NCBI RefSeq assembly: GCF_024055635.1
Contig: NZ_JAMXMB010000008.1
Span: 208,252-272,251, forward strand
Length of the DNA: 64,000 nt
Direction of reading: 5' to 3'
From: Microbacterium yannicii
GTDB lineage: Bacteria > Actinomycetota > Actinomycetes > Actinomycetales > Microbacteriaceae
Part shown: piece by piece, positions 62,297 to 64,000 of the stretch
How positions within the stretch are numbered: position 1 is the first letter of the stretch
Layout: every line of letters begins with the position of its first letter
The notes under the pieces: model-generated
The model's input: only the letters and a program-made list of their open reading frames with translations
Told to the model about the DNA's origin: nothing
Databases searched by the model: none
Made by a program: the position numbers and the translations under genes

Positions 62297-62591
62297 GACT
62301 GAGCGCGCGGCCGGCGAAGAAGACGAACGGGACCGCGATGGTCAGCAGCGCGATGATGTTCGGCTCGAACCGGAGGTCGTCGCCGCGGCGGATGTAGGCG
62401 CCGACCGGGATGGCCCAGCCTCCGCCGCCGCCGCCGCCGTTGCCGGCCTCGTCGGATCCACCGCCGAAGCCGGACCAGGTCAGGGCGACCGGGATGATAC
62501 GGACGCCGTCCACGTCCAGCTGCTCCCCGTATGCGCCCTTCACGCCGAAAGACGCTGACTGCTTGCCGAGTTCGAGTGCGATGTTGGGCAT
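62271..62591 (-). CDS. GerW/YtfJ-like protein with C-terminal membrane segment
   Basis: Protein of 106 residues. VDGVRIIPVALTWSGFGGGS, a poly-Gly run (GGGGGGG) and AIPVGAYIRRGD resemble the spore-germination GerW/YtfJ family, although actinobacteria of this kind do not form endospores. A hydrophobic segment IIALLTIAVPFVFFAGRAL near the C terminus should anchor it. It forms an overlapping pair with the P-loop kinase. Function unknown. Confidence 0.75.
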   Translation of the reverse strand: MPNIALELGKQSASFGVKGAYGEQLDVDGVRIIPVALTWSGFGGGSDEAGNGGGGGGGWAIPVGAYIRRGDDLRFEPNIIALLTIAVPFVFFAGRALSRVIRTLKK

Positions 62592-62684
62592 GGGTCAACG
62601 GTAGCGGGCGCGAGCGTTCCGGCACACCCGCCCTCCCAACTTCGCGCGTACAGGAACGACCGGTGCCGCGTTCGCTCTGTCGAC

Positions 62685-63947
62685 TCAGCCCTGATCCAGC
62701 CGAGGGGCGGGCGGGCTCGACGGAATCGTGCCGCCTCCGCGCACGCCGAGAAGCGTCGCACGCGTGACCGCGCCGCGGCCGAACTTCGCGGCCGCGCCGT
62801 CCAGCGCATCCTCGATGCGCCGCCAGCCGGCGTCGTCGTCCCAGAGCGTCGGAGCTGCTGCTCCCGCGGGACGCAGCTTCTCCGCTCGAACGCCGATCAG
62901 GCGGACGGGGAGCGCGCGATCCACCGACGCGAACAGCTCCAGTGCGGCATCCCCGATGCGCTGGCCCACGGCCGTCGACTCGACGAGGGTCTGGGAGCGG
63001 GAGATCGTCGTGAAGTCGGCGAAGCGCACCTTGATCGCGACGGTCGATGCCTCCCAGCCGTTCGCGCGCAGCCGGGAGCCCACCCGGTCTGCCAGGCGAC
63101 GCAGCTCCGAACGGAGGATCGCCGTGTCGGCGATGTCGTCGTGGAACGTCTCCTCGTGTCCGACGCTCTTCTCGACGCGGCGGGTGTCCACTTCCCGGGC
63201 GTCGATCCCGCGTGCCAGGTGCCACACGCGGTCGCCCATCGCAGCTCCGAGCGCCCGATCGAGCATCTCGCGTGGGGCTTCGAGGACATCGCCGATCGTG
63301 CGGATGCCGCGGCTCTCGAGCGCCTCCGAGGCTTTCGGTCCGACGCCCCACAGCGCCCGGACCGATCTCGGCGCCAGGAACGCGGCGGTGTCAGCTGCGG
63401 GGACGATGAGCAGCCCGTCGGGCTTGCTGATGGTGGAGGCCATCTTCGCGACGTGTTTGGTGGCGGCGACGCCGATGCTGCAGGTGAGCCCCGTCTCGTC
63501 GAGCACCCGCTGGCGCAGCATCCGGGCGATACGCCCGGGACTCCCCCAGAGCCGACGGGCTCCGCGGACGTCGAGGAACGCCTCGTCGATCGACAGCGGC
63601 TCGACGAGGGGCGTGACGTCGCGGAAGATCCGCATGACCTGGGCCGACATCTCCAGGTACCGCTCGAAATGCGGCGCCACGACGATCGCGGTCGGGCAGA
63701 GCCGGAGCGCCTGGCCGACCGGCATGGCGGATCGCACGCCGAAGCGTCGTGCCTCGTACGAGGCGCTCGACACGACGGACCGGCTCTCGGGGGCGCCGAT
63801 GATGATCGCCTTGCCGCGCAGCGACGGATCGTCGAGCTGCTCCACAGAGGCGTAGAACGCATCCATGTCGACGTGCAGGATGCCGGCACCGGCGTCGTCG
63901 GCGTCCTCGGGCGAGACGAGACGCCCGGATCCGTCACCACGCCCCAT
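62685..63947 (-). CDS. dinB: DNA polymerase IV (Y family)
   Basis: Translesion polymerase of about 420 residues. Palm catalytic residues: ILHVDMDAFYASVEQ and SIDEAFLDV. Fingers: ASYEARRFGVRSAMPVGQA. The helix-hairpin-helix region is SVRALWGVGPKASEALESRG, and the little finger covers about 290-395. No beta-clamp motif is obvious at the Pro-rich end. ATG 63947 is preferred (GAGAAT seven bases upstream); ATG 63956 and 63977 are in frame. Confidence 0.92.
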   Translation of the reverse strand: MGRGDGSGRLVSPEDADDAGAGILHVDMDAFYASVEQLDDPSLRGKAIIIGAPESRSVVSSASYEARRFGVRSAMPVGQALRLCPTAIVVAPHFERYLEMSAQVMRIFRDVTPLVEPLSIDEAFLDVRGARRLWGSPGRIARMLRQRVLDETGLTCSIGVAATKHVAKMASTISKPDGLLIVPAADTAAFLAPRSVRALWGVGPKASEALESRGIRTIGDVLEAPREMLDRALGAAMGDRVWHLARGIDAREVDTRRVEKSVGHEETFHDDIADTAILRSELRRLADRVGSRLRANGWEASTVAIKVRFADFTTISRSQTLVESTAVGQRIGDAALELFASVDRALPVRLIGVRAEKLRPAGAAAPTLWDDDAGWRRIEDALDGAAAKFGRGAVTRATLLGVRGGGTIPSSPPAPRLDQG

Positions 63948-64000
63948 GTCGTCCATTCTCGCAGCAGTCCCCGACATGGACGCGCGAGGGCGGCCCCTGA

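Noticed and set aside
62113..63351. Minus-strand open frame overlapping dinB and the GerW-like gene
   Set aside because: Different frame from dinB, Arg/Gly/Pro-rich, no motif; dinB has all catalytic residues.
1..64000. Search for insertion sequences, integrases, toxin-antitoxin or phage genes
   Set aside because: None found; every long frame not listed as a gene is an antisense or out-of-frame shadow of a recognised gene.

Overview
The window is high-GC actinobacterial DNA (roughly 70% G+C by eye), most consistent with the Microbacteriaceae and probably Microbacterium or a close relative. The evidence is the gene content (rne/rplU/rpmA, ileS-folC-DUF4233-ndk, clpP1-clpP2-clpX with tig, a ferrochelatase with a C-terminal cysteine cluster, orn, clpS-DUF2017), a translational-type T-box before ileS, many leaderless TANNNT promoters, and a strongly over-represented GGATGCC/GGCATCC word. 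It is a chromosomal core segment. I found no insertion sequence, prophage gene, CRISPR array, rRNA operon or plasmid gene. I recognise 62 protein genes and four tRNAs (Pro-UGG, Gly-UCC, Arg-UCU, His-GUG).

Layout. 1-4.7 kb: rpmA and rplU, a small DUF4031 gene, a glycosyltransferase, and RNase E/G with a long leader. 5-11.6 kb: a VKOR-family protein, then the minus-strand operon ileS-folC-DUF4233-ndk joined by ATGA overlaps and headed by a T-box. 11.6-20.3 kb: an MHS-type transporter, an archaeal-type valS with a small downstream gene, a three-gene regulator/small protein/MFS exporter operon, and the divergent M3 peptidase dcp; the divergent region carries a tandem 14-bp operator array. 20.3-27.5 kb: epoxide hydrolase, serine hydrolase, clpX, clpP2, clpP1, a TPR protein and tig. 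27.6-28.2 kb: tRNA-Pro, tRNA-Gly and a duplicated tRNA-Gly 3' end that looks like an integration scar. 28.3-32.6 kb: alpha/beta hydrolase, gamma carbonic anhydrase, OafA-type acyltransferase, dps. 32.6-38.5 kb: multicopper oxidase with a two-component system, an amidohydrolase and a PaiB-type protein. 38.5-44.1 kb: Nei-type glycosylase, rpiB, ferrochelatase, pepN. 44.2-48 kb: ABC exporter with a two-component system. 48-56.7 kb: MscS channel with truncated haemoglobin, a flavoprotein dehydrogenase, two thioesterases, ettA, a lipoprotein, ssb. 56.8-64 kb: a MocR-type regulator with divergent YczE-family membrane protein, tRNA-Arg, orn, tRNA-His, a zincin-like protein with clpS and DUF2017, a P-loop kinase with a GerW-like membrane protein, and dinB.

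Working together: the Clp cluster (clpP1/P2/X here, clpS 36 kb away), tig, ettA and the ribosomal/tRNA-synthetase genes form a translation and protein-quality theme. Two separate LuxR-type two-component systems each sit beside a plausible output operon (a multicopper oxidase and an ABC exporter). Several regulators appear to control their own divergent promoters through palindromes visible in the sequence.

The signals I find most worth checking are the tandem operator array at 18204-18263, the 29-bp palindrome at 58599-58627, the tRNA-Gly duplication at 27945/28101, and the genome-wide GGATGCC word that also forms inverted pairs in intergenic hairpins.
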